Source: UBA964 sp031382085
Lineage (GTDB): Bacteria > Pseudomonadota > Gammaproteobacteria > Steroidobacterales > Steroidobacteraceae
Direction: 5' to 3'
NCBI GenBank assembly: GCA_031382085.1
Contig: JANMYM010000012.1
Span: 179,410 to 243,409, forward strand
DNA: 64,000 nt
Shown one piece after another: positions 16,741 to 24,123 of the stretch; position 1 is the first letter of the stretch; every line of letters starts with the position of its first letter. A program made the translations under genes and the position numbers. Below the pieces are notes generated by a model. The model was not told the DNA's origin and searched no databases. It worked only from the letters and a program-made list of their open reading frames with translations.

Positions 16741-17991
16741 ATGCAGGCGAGTATCGAGGCATTTTTTGACACGGCGACGGCCACGGTCAGCTATGTCGCC
16801 TACGACCGTTCATCCCGCGAGGCTGCCATTATCGATCCGGTGCTGGATTTCGATATCCGCTCCGGAAACATCAGCACTCGGTCCGCGCAGAAGTTGCTGG
16901 AATTTGTCGCTGCCAACGGCCTGCGTGTTAGCTGGATCCTTGAAACCCATGTGCATGCCGATCATTTGACGGCCGCCGATTTCCTGCGCCGCGAAACCGG
17001 CGCGCCAGTCGTGATCGGCGCCGCCGTTCGCGAGGTGCAGGCCTGGTTCGTGCCGCACCTGAATCTGACCGGCGCGGTGGCAATGGATGGATCTCAATTT
17101 GACCGGCTGATGCAGGACGGCGACCAGCTGCCGCTCGGGGATCTAACCATCAATGCGCTCGCCGTGCCGGGTCACACGCCGGCCGACATGGCCTGGCAGA
17201 TTGGCGCGGATATTTTTGTCGGCGATTCGATATTCATGCCCGATGTGGGCAGCGCGCGCTGCGATTTTCCGGGCGGCGACGCCGCGCGGATCTATGCGTC
17301 CATTCGCCGGCTGCTCAGCATGGATCCCGAAATCCGGCTGTGGATTTGCCACGACTATCCTCCGGCGGGCCGCAGTGCTTCCTGGCTGACAACGGTGGCC
17401 GAGCAGCGCGCGCGCAATGTGCACGTGCGCGACGGCATCACCGAAGCGGAGTTCGTGCACATGCGCCGCACGCGCGACGCGACGCTCGCCGTGCCTGCGT
17501 TGCTGTGGCCGTCGCTACAGGTCAATCTGCTCGCTGGCGGCTTGCCGGAGCCCGAGGCGAGCGGGCAAGCCTTCCTTAAAATCCCTTTGTCAGGCCAGCT
17601 TGCGGCTAACAAACGTCCGCAACCGGAGGCGCGGCCGGCTCCGGAGCAGGGCGCCGCGGCACCGCCACGTTTGACGCTGGCCGGTGCACGTGCGGCAGTG
17701 CTGCGTGGTAATGGCCGGTTCGCTCCACTGTTCAGTCATGGCAGCCTGTCCGTTGAGTTTTATCAGCCACCGGGCATCGATACCCAGCAGCCGCACACGC
17801 GCGACGAGGTCTATGTGATTGCCTCCGGTCGCGGAGATTTTCTGGTGGGCGAGACCCGGCAGCCATTTGAGCCCGGCGAGGTCTTGTTCGTGCCAGCCGG
17901 CCAGCTGCATCATTTCGAAAATTTCAGCGCCGACTTTGGCGCCTGGGTGTTTTTCTACGGCCCCGAAAGTGGTGAAACCGCGTCGTCCTGA
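16741..17991 (+). CDS. Metallo-beta-lactamase (persulfide dioxygenase/Blh-like) fused to a cupin domain
   Basis: A 416-residue two-domain protein. Residues 1 to about 285 are a metallo-beta-lactamase fold close to ETHE1/Blh persulfide dioxygenases: THVHADHLTAADF (HxHxDH), PGHTPADMAW, GDSIFMPDVGSARCDF followed by PGGDA, and ICHDYPPAGR give the full metal set. After a Pro/Ala-rich linker (about 290-315), residues 320-416 form a cupin barrel with PHTRDEVYVIASG (motif 1, His and Glu) and PGEVLFVPAGQLHHFEN (motif 2). Persulfide dioxygenases oxidise glutathione persulfide to sulfite. The added cupin is not part of the standard enzyme and could be a second thiol oxygenase or sensor site (inference). 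AGGGGAGA before the ATG is a strong ribosome site. Confidence 0.82.
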   Translation: MQASIEAFFDTATATVSYVAYDRSSREAAIIDPVLDFDIRSGNISTRSAQKLLEFVAANGLRVSWILETHVHADHLTAADFLRRETGAPVVIGAAVREVQAWFVPHLNLTGAVAMDGSQFDRLMQDGDQLPLGDLTINALAVPGHTPADMAWQIGADIFVGDSIFMPDVGSARCDFPGGDAARIYASIRRLLSMDPEIRLWICHDYPPAGRSASWLTTVAEQRARNVHVRDGITEAEFVHMRRTRDATLAVPALLWPSLQVNLLAGGLPEPEASGQAFLKIPLSGQLAANKRPQPEARPAPEQGAAAPPRLTLAGARAAVLRGNGRFAPLFSHGSLSVEFYQPPGIDTQQPHTRDEVYVIASGRGDFLVGETRQPFEPGEVLFVPAGQLHHFENFSADFGAWVFFYGPESGETASS

Positions 17992-17995
17992 ACGC

Positions 17996-18037
17996 TTGAC
18001 AAACTTCGAATACAGAGTACTCTGCAAAACAGAGTAC
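17996..18037 (+). promoter_or_regulatory. Promoter with overlapping inverted-repeat operator for the membrane protein/regulator/ABC operon
   Basis: TTGACA (17996-18001) is a perfect -35 element; TACTCT (18018-18023) is a possible -10 with a 16-bp spacer. CAGAGTACTCTG (18013-18024) is a perfect 12-bp palindrome, and GTACTCTG and CAGAGTAC (18017-18024 and 18030-18037) form a second perfect inverted repeat around CAAAA. The sites cover the -10 and start region, so binding would repress. The small winged-helix protein encoded at 18655 is the likely ligand. Confidence 0.65.
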
Positions 18038-18055
18038 AGGTAGGAGTTTGCAACC

Positions 18056-18652
18056 GTGGAAGAGTCCAAAGCCGCCGAAGATCTCGCTTTTATCCGCAAG
18101 ATCATGGACGAAAGCAGCGCGTTCGCCGAAGCAGGCGGCGATCAGTTTGTCGTTTGGGGGACCGTCACCGGTCTCGGCATGCTGGGAACCTGGGCCATCG
18201 CCAGCCGCTTTCTTCCCGGGGCCGGGTCCACGATCTGGACTCTCTGGGTGGTGGCTCTGGCGGCCGGATTCCTGCTGTCGTACTGGCGTGGTCGGCAACA
18301 GAAACGCGCGCCGGTGACCAACAGCGTGAATCGGCGAATCGGCGCGGTCTGGTTCGCAGTAGGCATGCCCATGCTGCTGTTGTTTTTCGTCGGTCAGTCG
18401 TTCGACGTGCTGCGCCCGCAGGCGATACCGGCCACCGCCGCGGCCCTGTTAGGTACCGGCATCTACCTGACCGGCACGCTGGCCAGAATCAACTGGCTGC
18501 GTAACCTCGCGTTTGTCTGGTGGCTCGCCAGCATTGCGTTGATGCGGGTGCACGGCGCGACCGTGTTTCTGGTTTACGCGCTGCTGGTTTTTACGCTCTA
18601 TGTGCTGCCCGGCATCAAGCTCATGCGGATGGCGCGGCGCGCCGGAGTCTGA
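18056..18652 (+). CDS. Five-helix membrane protein of a regulator/ABC operon
   Basis: A 198-residue protein with a soluble N-terminus of about 35 residues (MEESKAAEDLAFIRKIMDES) followed by about five hydrophobic segments (near residues 35-55, 60-80, 95-115, 122-142 and 150-185). It starts at GTG 18056 with TAGGAG about 9 nt upstream. I do not recognise a named family. The same layout, a small membrane protein followed at once by a winged-helix regulator under a GTACTCTG-type operator, is seen in other proteobacteria (recollection, not checked). The next gene starts 2 bp after its stop. It may sense membrane state or be the regulated target. Confidence 0.7.
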   Translation: MEESKAAEDLAFIRKIMDESSAFAEAGGDQFVVWGTVTGLGMLGTWAIASRFLPGAGSTIWTLWVVALAAGFLLSYWRGRQQKRAPVTNSVNRRIGAVWFAVGMPMLLLFFVGQSFDVLRPQAIPATAAALLGTGIYLTGTLARINWLRNLAFVWWLASIALMRVHGATVFLVYALLVFTLYVLPGIKLMRMARRAGV

Positions 18653-18654
18653 GC

Positions 18655-18972
18655 GTGGCCGAATTCGACCACACGCTGATTGACGACGTCATTCACTCGC
18701 GCCTGCGGCTCGCGATCATGGCGGTGCTGGCCTCGGTAGAGCGTGCGGAATTTTCCTTCCTGCGCCGCCAGGTCAATGCGACCGACGGCAATCTGGGCGC
18801 GCATCTGCGCAAGCTGGAAGAAGCCGGCTATATCCGCACCGAAAAACAGTTCGTCGATCGCAAGCCGCGCACTGATTGCTACCTGACCGACATTGGCCGC
18901 AGCGCGTTTCGCAATTATGTCGAGCGCCTTGGCAGTCTGGTGCAGGTGGGCAAGGTCGATTCTGCAAATTAA
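18655..18972 (+). CDS. Winged-helix transcriptional regulator (HTH_34/MarR-like)
   Basis: A 105-residue protein that is almost entirely one winged helix: IHSRLRLAIMAVL, SFLRRQVNATDGNLGAHLRKLEEAGYI (recognition helix) and the wing FVDRKPRTDCYLTDIGR. It matches the small regulators that repress the operon they sit in. The GTG start at 18655 is 2 bp after the membrane-protein stop and gives the usual N-terminus; the upstream in-frame Met lies inside the previous gene. By context it should bind the repeat GTACTCTG-n5-CAGAGTAC upstream of 18056 (inference). Confidence 0.82.
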   Translation: MAEFDHTLIDDVIHSRLRLAIMAVLASVERAEFSFLRRQVNATDGNLGAHLRKLEEAGYIRTEKQFVDRKPRTDCYLTDIGRSAFRNYVERLGSLVQVGKVDSAN

Positions 18973-18988
18973 AAAACACGAGTAAGCA

Positions 18989-19846
18989 ATGTTAGTCATT
19001 CAAAATCTACGAAAAAATTTCGGCACTCGCTGTGCCGTGAAGGACATCTCGTTCTCGGTCGGCAAGGGCGAGACCGTCGGTCTGCTCGGGCCCAACGGCG
19101 CCGGCAAGACCACGGCCATCGCGATGATTTGCGGGATCGCGAAAGCCGATGCCGGCCGCGTGACGCTGGACGGCGAAGCCATCACGCCGGAATCCCGTAC
19201 GCTCAAGCAACGAGTGGGGCTCGTGCCCCAGGACCTCGCGCTCTTTGAGGAATTGTCTGCCTGGGCCAATATCGAACTGTTCGGCGGCTTGTATGGAATT
19301 ACCGGCCCGTTGCTGGAACAGCGTGGCACAGCGGCCTTGCAGCTGGTCGGCCTTGCCGAGCGCCGCCGCGAAGCGATCAAGAACTTCAGCGGTGGCATGA
19401 AAAGGCGCGTCAACATCGCCTGCGCGCTGCTGCATGAGCCCGATCTGATTTTGATGGACGAGCCAACCGTTGGAGTCGATCCGCAGTCTCGCAACGCCAT
19501 TTTCGACAATATCGAAACGCTCAAGCGTCAGGGCAAAACGCTGATCTACACCACGCACTACATGGAAGAGGCTGAGAGGCTCTGCGACCGAATCATCATC
19601 ATGGATCGCGGTACGGTCGTTGCGAACGACACGGTTGCAGGGCTTTATGCGCAATTGCCCGTCAAACGTGACGCAGTGATCGAATTGTCCGTCGACGAAG
19701 CTAACGACGCGCTGATCCAGGAGCTGACGGCGCGCTTCGGCAAGCAGTTTCAGGTGCAGTCGCGCGGCGCAAGACTTGACGACGTCTTCATGCAGCTCAC
19801 CGGCCATGCGCTGCGTGACGCCAGCGACACGGGAGAGTCGCCATGA
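18989..19846 (+). CDS. ABC transporter ATP-binding protein (NatA/CcmA-like)
   Basis: A 285-residue ATPase energising the ABC-2 permease that follows. GPNGAGKTT (Walker A) is near residue 35, FSGGMKRRV (signature) near 132, LILMDEPTVGVD (Walker B) near 152 and YTTHYMEEAE (H-loop) near 187. The C-terminal 60 residues resemble the regulatory tail of drug- or sodium-type exporters. It starts 16 bp after the regulator gene and overlaps the permease gene by 4 bp (ATGA), so it belongs to the 18056-21138 operon. The substrate is unknown. Confidence 0.9.
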   Translation: MLVIQNLRKNFGTRCAVKDISFSVGKGETVGLLGPNGAGKTTAIAMICGIAKADAGRVTLDGEAITPESRTLKQRVGLVPQDLALFEELSAWANIELFGGLYGITGPLLEQRGTAALQLVGLAERRREAIKNFSGGMKRRVNIACALLHEPDLILMDEPTVGVDPQSRNAIFDNIETLKRQGKTLIYTTHYMEEAERLCDRIIIMDRGTVVANDTVAGLYAQLPVKRDAVIELSVDEANDALIQELTARFGKQFQVQSRGARLDDVFMQLTGHALRDASDTGESP

Positions 19847-21138
19847 ACGGCCACGCAATCGGCGCCCTGATTCGCAATGACATTCGCCTGTACCTGACGG
19901 ACCGGCGAGCCATGGTCGTCGGCATTCTGGTCCCGATACTGATTGCCGCTTTTTTTGGCTATGTGTTCGGCGGGCTTGGCTCGAAGAAGGAGGCCGGCAA
20001 GATTCCGATTGCCGTGGTCGACGAAGACCAGAGCGCCGTGAGCCGCGCCATTGTCAAGGACATGCAGCTGGATTCGATCATCCATGTTCAGTCGTTAGCT
20101 CGTGCAGCAGCGGAGGATAAAGTCCGCACTGGCGCAATCGATGCGGCCGTCATTCTGCCCAATGGTTTTGGCGAGCAGAGCACGCGTGCGTTGTTTACCG
20201 GCGAGAACAAATCCGTCATAGAACTGCTGGTAGACCCGAGCAAGAGCACCAGCGCTCAAGTGGTGCAAGGATTGCTGGCCCAGCATGCCATGCAGCAAAT
20301 ATCCAAGGAAGCCTTTGGCGGCGCCGGCGGTGCGCGCACGATGGACGACTTCCTGGGTTCGCTGGGGGAGCCCAGGGCAGGGGAAAGCGCTGATAGAACC
20401 GAGCTGCGCGATCTGCTGCGTTCCGCGCGTCGCTGGAATTCGCGCAATGCCGCAGGCACGGCTAACAATGGCGCGACCGCAGGTCTCAGCATTCCCTATG
20501 TTGTGAGCAGCCGCCAGATGACAGCACGCAATGACATCCCCTACAACGGCTACGCGCATTCTTTCGCCGGCATGTCGGTGCAGTTCATCTTGTTTGCCGG
20601 CATTGATGCCGGAGTGCTGCTGTTGCTGTTGCGGGGTCGCGGTATCTGGCAGCGTATCCGCTCGGCGCCATTGCACAAGTCACAGTTCCTGTTCGCGCGT
20701 GCGACAGCGACCATGTTGATCAGCCTGTTCACGCTAACAGTCGTCTATGCCGTCGCCATGTTGGTATTCGGTGTGCGAATCGACGGCAGTCTGCCGGGAT
20801 TTATTGCCATCGCCATTGCATTCTGCCTGTTGAATGCCTGCTTTGGCCTGATGCTGGCCACACTGGGCAAAAGTGCGGCAACCGCCCGCGGCCTCGCGAC
20901 AATGGCGGTGCTGCTGCTCGTGATGTTAGGCGGTGCCTGGGTGCCATCGTTCGTATTTCCCGCTTGGCTGCAGCAACTGTCGCGGTTCAGCCCCGCGCGT
21001 TGGGCTGTGGACGGTTTCGATGGCATGACCTGGCGCGGCCTGCCATTCGATGCGGCCGTTATGCCGACCGCGGTGCTGCTGGGTTCGGCCCTGCTATGCC
21101 TGGCGATCGCCATTTGGCGATTTCGCTGGGAAGAGTAG
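19843..21138 (+). CDS. ABC-2 type permease
   Basis: A 431-residue ABC-2 membrane subunit. One helix near residues 22-42 (MVVGILVPILIAAFFGYVFG) is followed by a periplasmic domain of about 200 residues, with VVDEDQSAVSR typical of YhiH/NatB-like exporters. Five to six helices close the protein (from SFAGMSVQFILFAGIDAG onward), including LGGAWVPSFVFPAW. It works with the ATPase encoded just upstream. Such exporters carry drugs, lipids or ions; nothing here fixes the substrate. The stop lies 12 bp from the convergent phzF-like gene. Confidence 0.87.
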   Translation: MNGHAIGALIRNDIRLYLTDRRAMVVGILVPILIAAFFGYVFGGLGSKKEAGKIPIAVVDEDQSAVSRAIVKDMQLDSIIHVQSLARAAAEDKVRTGAIDAAVILPNGFGEQSTRALFTGENKSVIELLVDPSKSTSAQVVQGLLAQHAMQQISKEAFGGAGGARTMDDFLGSLGEPRAGESADRTELRDLLRSARRWNSRNAAGTANNGATAGLSIPYVVSSRQMTARNDIPYNGYAHSFAGMSVQFILFAGIDAGVLLLLLRGRGIWQRIRSAPLHKSQFLFARATATMLISLFTLTVVYAVAMLVFGVRIDGSLPGFIAIAIAFCLLNACFGLMLATLGKSAATARGLATMAVLLLVMLGGAWVPSFVFPAWLQQLSRFSPARWAVDGFDGMTWRGLPFDAAVMPTAVLLGSALLCLAIAIWRFRWEE

Positions 21139-21150
21139 CGCCCGCCGGTC

Positions 21151-22053
21151 TCAAAGATGCAGGTGGGTCTCGAATATCTCGACCGCCTGGCCGATGATCC
21201 AGACGGCGCTGGCGCACTGGTCTTCGAACTCCAGTTCGATGTCAATTTCGCCGGGCCGGCCGACAAAATGACCCTGGGTCGCGTGAAACGCGGCGCGTCC
21301 GTTAACCGCGGTGAGTAGCCCCAGATGCGCAAGGTAGCTGCCGAGAATGCCATGCGCGTTGCCGCTGACCGGATCCTCCGGGATACCCAGCGCCGGGCAG
21401 AACATACGCGATTCGGTCTGGCTGCCGCCAGGAGCGCCCTGCAGGGTAAAAACGAAATGTCCGGCGGCGCCGAGTTGTGCCGACAGCGTGTTGAGGCGCG
21501 CGAAATCCGGCTTCAGGTGTTTTAGTTGTTCATGACTGCGCACGCCGATCATCAGCCGCGTGCTGGAACCACCGGCAATGCGCAGTGGGCAGCGCGGATC
21601 CAGATCGGCGCTCGACAGGGCCAGCGCATCTAACACCGCGAGCCGCTCGCGCTCGTTGAGTTCGCGGCCCATGGCGGGCGCCGGCTGGCGTATCGCGATC
21701 GAGCGGTCCAGGCCGTGCCCGCGCACCTCGATTTCAACGACTCCGGCCTTCTGTTTCTGCCGGCGCCGGTGCGCGTCGGCACCCCGCCGTGACAACACAA
21801 ATTGCGCGGCGATGGTCGCATGGCCGACGAAAGCCGCTTCTGTCCTGGGGGTGAAAAACCGGATCCGCAGGTCATGGTCGGGGCCATCGGCAGGCAGCAC
21901 GAACGCCGTGTCGGCGTTGTTCAACTCACGCGCAATCGCCAGCATTTCCTCGTCGCTCAGGACCTCGGCACCTAACACGACGCCGGCGGGATTGCCGGTG
22001 AATCGCTGTTGCGTGAAGGCGTCGATCTGAAACACGTGCACACTGCGTGTCAT
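21151..22053 (-). CDS. PhzF-family isomerase/epimerase-like protein
   Basis: A 300-residue protein of the PhzF (diaminopimelate epimerase fold) family. FTGNPAGVVL near residue 18 and DPVSGNAHGILGSYL near 225 are the two phosphate-loop-like motifs of its halves. The usual catalytic Glu in the S-E-T-x-F segment is replaced by Asp here (NNADTAFVLP), which is noteworthy because that Glu is the proton shuttle in PhzF. Members act in phenazine synthesis or have unknown roles; no phenazine genes are nearby. It is a single gene between the convergent ABC permease and typA. Confidence 0.85.
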   Translation of the reverse strand: MTRSVHVFQIDAFTQQRFTGNPAGVVLGAEVLSDEEMLAIARELNNADTAFVLPADGPDHDLRIRFFTPRTEAAFVGHATIAAQFVLSRRGADAHRRRQKQKAGVVEIEVRGHGLDRSIAIRQPAPAMGRELNERERLAVLDALALSSADLDPRCPLRIAGGSSTRLMIGVRSHEQLKHLKPDFARLNTLSAQLGAAGHFVFTLQGAPGGSQTESRMFCPALGIPEDPVSGNAHGILGSYLAHLGLLTAVNGRAAFHATQGHFVGRPGEIDIELEFEDQCASAVWIIGQAVEIFETHLHL

Positions 22054-22084
22054 TAGCAGACTCCCATTCGTTCAGGGTTCCCGA

Positions 22085-23926
22085 TCAGACTGCAACTGCA
22101 GAATCCGAGGCCCGCGCAGTCCGTTTGCGATCTGCCTCCAGCAGCTGGCGTTTGCGCAGCCGGATCGATTCCGGCGTCACCTCGACCAGTTCGTCGTCGT
22201 TGATGAATTCCACCGCGTATTCCAAGGTCAGCGGAATCGGCGTCGTCAACAACAGCGCATCGTCCTTGCCGGCCGCGCGCACGTTGGTGAGTTTCTTGGT
22301 CTTGATCGGATTCACAACCAGATCGTTGTCGCGACTGTGGATGCCGATGATCATGCCTTCGTAGACCTTCGAGCCGTGCTCGACGAACAGGCGGCCGCGT
22401 TCCTGCAGCGTGAACAATGAGTATGCGACCGCTTCGCCCTTTTCATTGCTGATCAGTACGCCGTTGTGCCGCTCGGGAATCTCGCCCTTGACGATGCCGT
22501 AACCGTCGAAGATATGGCTGGCGAGGCCCGTGCCGCGCGTCATGGTGAGGAATTCGGCGTGAAAGCCGATCAGGCCGCGCGCCGGCACTCGATAGTCGAG
22601 GCGTGCCCGGCCCTGGCCATCGACCGACATGTCTAACAACTCGCCGCGGCGCGTGCCCAGTTCCTGCATGACCGCGCCCTGGTGTTCTTCGGCGACGTCC
22701 ACCGTCAGAGCCTCGAAAGGTTCCTGCAGCACACCGTCGATCATGCGGCGCAGCACCTGCGGTTTGCCGACTGCGACCTCGTAGCCTTCGCGCCGCATGT
22801 TCTCGATCAGGATCGTCAGGTGCAGTTCGCCGCGGCCCGAGACGCGGAACACGTCGGCGTCCGCGGTGTCTTCGACGCGCAGTGCGACATTGCTTTCCAG
22901 TTCACGGTACAGGCGGTCGCGGATCTGGCGACTGGTGACGAATTTACCCTCGCGACCCGCGAGCGGCGAGGTATTGACCTGGAATGTCATGACCAGCGTC
23001 GGTTCATCTACCAGGATGGGCGGCAGGCCGGACGGCGCCAGGGGATCGCAGAGGGTCAGACCGATGGTCACATCTTCGATGCCGGTGACTGCGACGATGT
23101 CGCCGGCACTGGCTTCGTCCACGCTCCTGCGCTCGAGTCCATGGAACGTGAGGACCTGGGCGACCTTGCCGCTGCCACGATCCTCGGCACCGTTGCGCAG
23201 GTTGACATTCATCCCGGTGCGCAGCGTGCCGCGGCGAATGCGGCCGATGCCGATGCGGCCGACATAGGAGTTGTAATCGAGTGTCGAGATCTGCAGCTGC
23301 AGCGGCGCCTCAGGCTCGGCCGGCGGCGGCGGCACATGTTTGATCACGGCGTTGAACAGCGCCTCCATGTTGTTAGGCCGCGGGGTCGTCGCGAGGTTGC
23401 TGGTGGCCCAGCCCTCGAGCGCCGATGCGTAAATGATCTGAAAATCGAGCTGCGCATCCGTGGCGCCCAGCTTGTCGAACAATTCAAAGGTACGATCCAC
23501 GACCCAATCCGGCCGCGCGCCCGGGCGGTCGACCTTGTTCACCACGACGATGGCCTTGTGACCTAACGCCAGGGCCTTGCGCGTGACAAACCGGGTTTGC
23601 GGCATCGGCCCTTCGACCGCGTCCACCACCAGCAGCACGCCATCCACCATCGACAGCACGCGCTCCACTTCGCCGCCGAAATCGGCGTGGCCGGGCGTGT
23701 CTACGATGTTGATTCGCGTGTTGCCGTACTCGACCGCGCAGTTCTTGGCGAGAATCGTGATGCCGCGCTCGCGCTCAATGTCGTTCGAGTCCATGACCCG
23801 TTCGGCGATGCGTTGATGCGCCGCAAACGTGCCCGACTGCTTCAGAAGACAGTCGACCAGCGTGGTCTTGCCATGATCGACGTGCGCGATGATGGCGATA
23901 TTGCGAATGGAGCGTGGCGCGGGCAT
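22085..23926 (-). CDS. typA: Ribosome-associated GTPase BipA/TypA
   Basis: A 613-residue translational GTPase needed for growth and 50S assembly under stress or cold. AHVDHGKTT (G1) lies at residues 13-21, DTPGHADFGGEV (G3) near 77 and NKVDRPGARPDW (G4) near 132. EF-G-like domains and the BipA-specific C-terminus (FVEHGSKVYEGMIIG) follow. The ATG at 23926 was chosen because it puts the usual SIRNIAIIAHVD immediately after the start; an upstream ATG adds 34 unrelated residues. It is divergent from the thiamine operon at 24124. Confidence 0.95.
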   Translation of the reverse strand: MPAPRSIRNIAIIAHVDHGKTTLVDCLLKQSGTFAAHQRIAERVMDSNDIERERGITILAKNCAVEYGNTRINIVDTPGHADFGGEVERVLSMVDGVLLVVDAVEGPMPQTRFVTRKALALGHKAIVVVNKVDRPGARPDWVVDRTFELFDKLGATDAQLDFQIIYASALEGWATSNLATTPRPNNMEALFNAVIKHVPPPPAEPEAPLQLQISTLDYNSYVGRIGIGRIRRGTLRTGMNVNLRNGAEDRGSGKVAQVLTFHGLERRSVDEASAGDIVAVTGIEDVTIGLTLCDPLAPSGLPPILVDEPTLVMTFQVNTSPLAGREGKFVTSRQIRDRLYRELESNVALRVEDTADADVFRVSGRGELHLTILIENMRREGYEVAVGKPQVLRRMIDGVLQEPFEALTVDVAEEHQGAVMQELGTRRGELLDMSVDGQGRARLDYRVPARGLIGFHAEFLTMTRGTGLASHIFDGYGIVKGEIPERHNGVLISNEKGEAVAYSLFTLQERGRLFVEHGSKVYEGMIIGIHSRDNDLVVNPIKTKKLTNVRAAGKDDALLLTTPIPLTLEYAVEFINDDELVEVTPESIRLRKRQLLEADRKRTARASDSAVAV

Positions 23927-24030
23927 GTTCTTGGGCGACGATTGGCGCAGGAAAAAGGGCGCGAAGGGTACCAGAGCGCCGTGCCAAGAGCGACTTTTTC
24001 GCTCAAGTCCGCTAACATATTGCTTCACAC

Positions 24031-24122
24031 ACCTTGGGGTGGCCCTGCAACGGGCCTGAGATGCGGCAGCAGCCGTAAACCCGTTGAACCTGATCCGGTT
24101 AGCACCGGCGTAGGGAGCAGGT
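24031..24122 (+). promoter_or_regulatory. TPP (THI-box) riboswitch
   Basis: A clear thiamine pyrophosphate aptamer. ACCTTGGGGTGGCCC opens it, GGGCCTGAGATG (pyrimidine-sensor arm with CUGAGA) is at 24052-24063, ACCCGTTGAACCTGATCCGG follows, and the pyrophosphate arm GCACCGGCGTAGGGAGC closes it. ACCT (24031-24034) can pair with AGGT (24119-24122) as P1. The AGGGAG inside the 3' strand (24112-24117) is the ribosome binding site of the ATG at 24124, so ligand binding should hide it and block translation (inference from layout). It predicts that the three downstream genes are thiamine-repressed. Confidence 0.95.
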
Positions 24123-24123
24123 C

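Noticed and set aside
22682..23566. Plus-strand open frame of 294 codons opposite typA
   Set aside because: It is the complement of a highly conserved GTPase gene with GC-rich codons; no motif or ribosome site is present.
24086..24094. GTTAG inside the TPP riboswitch as a functional copy of the scattered word
   Set aside because: It coincides with the conserved aptamer segment (GGTTA in most THI boxes), so its presence is explained by the riboswitch.
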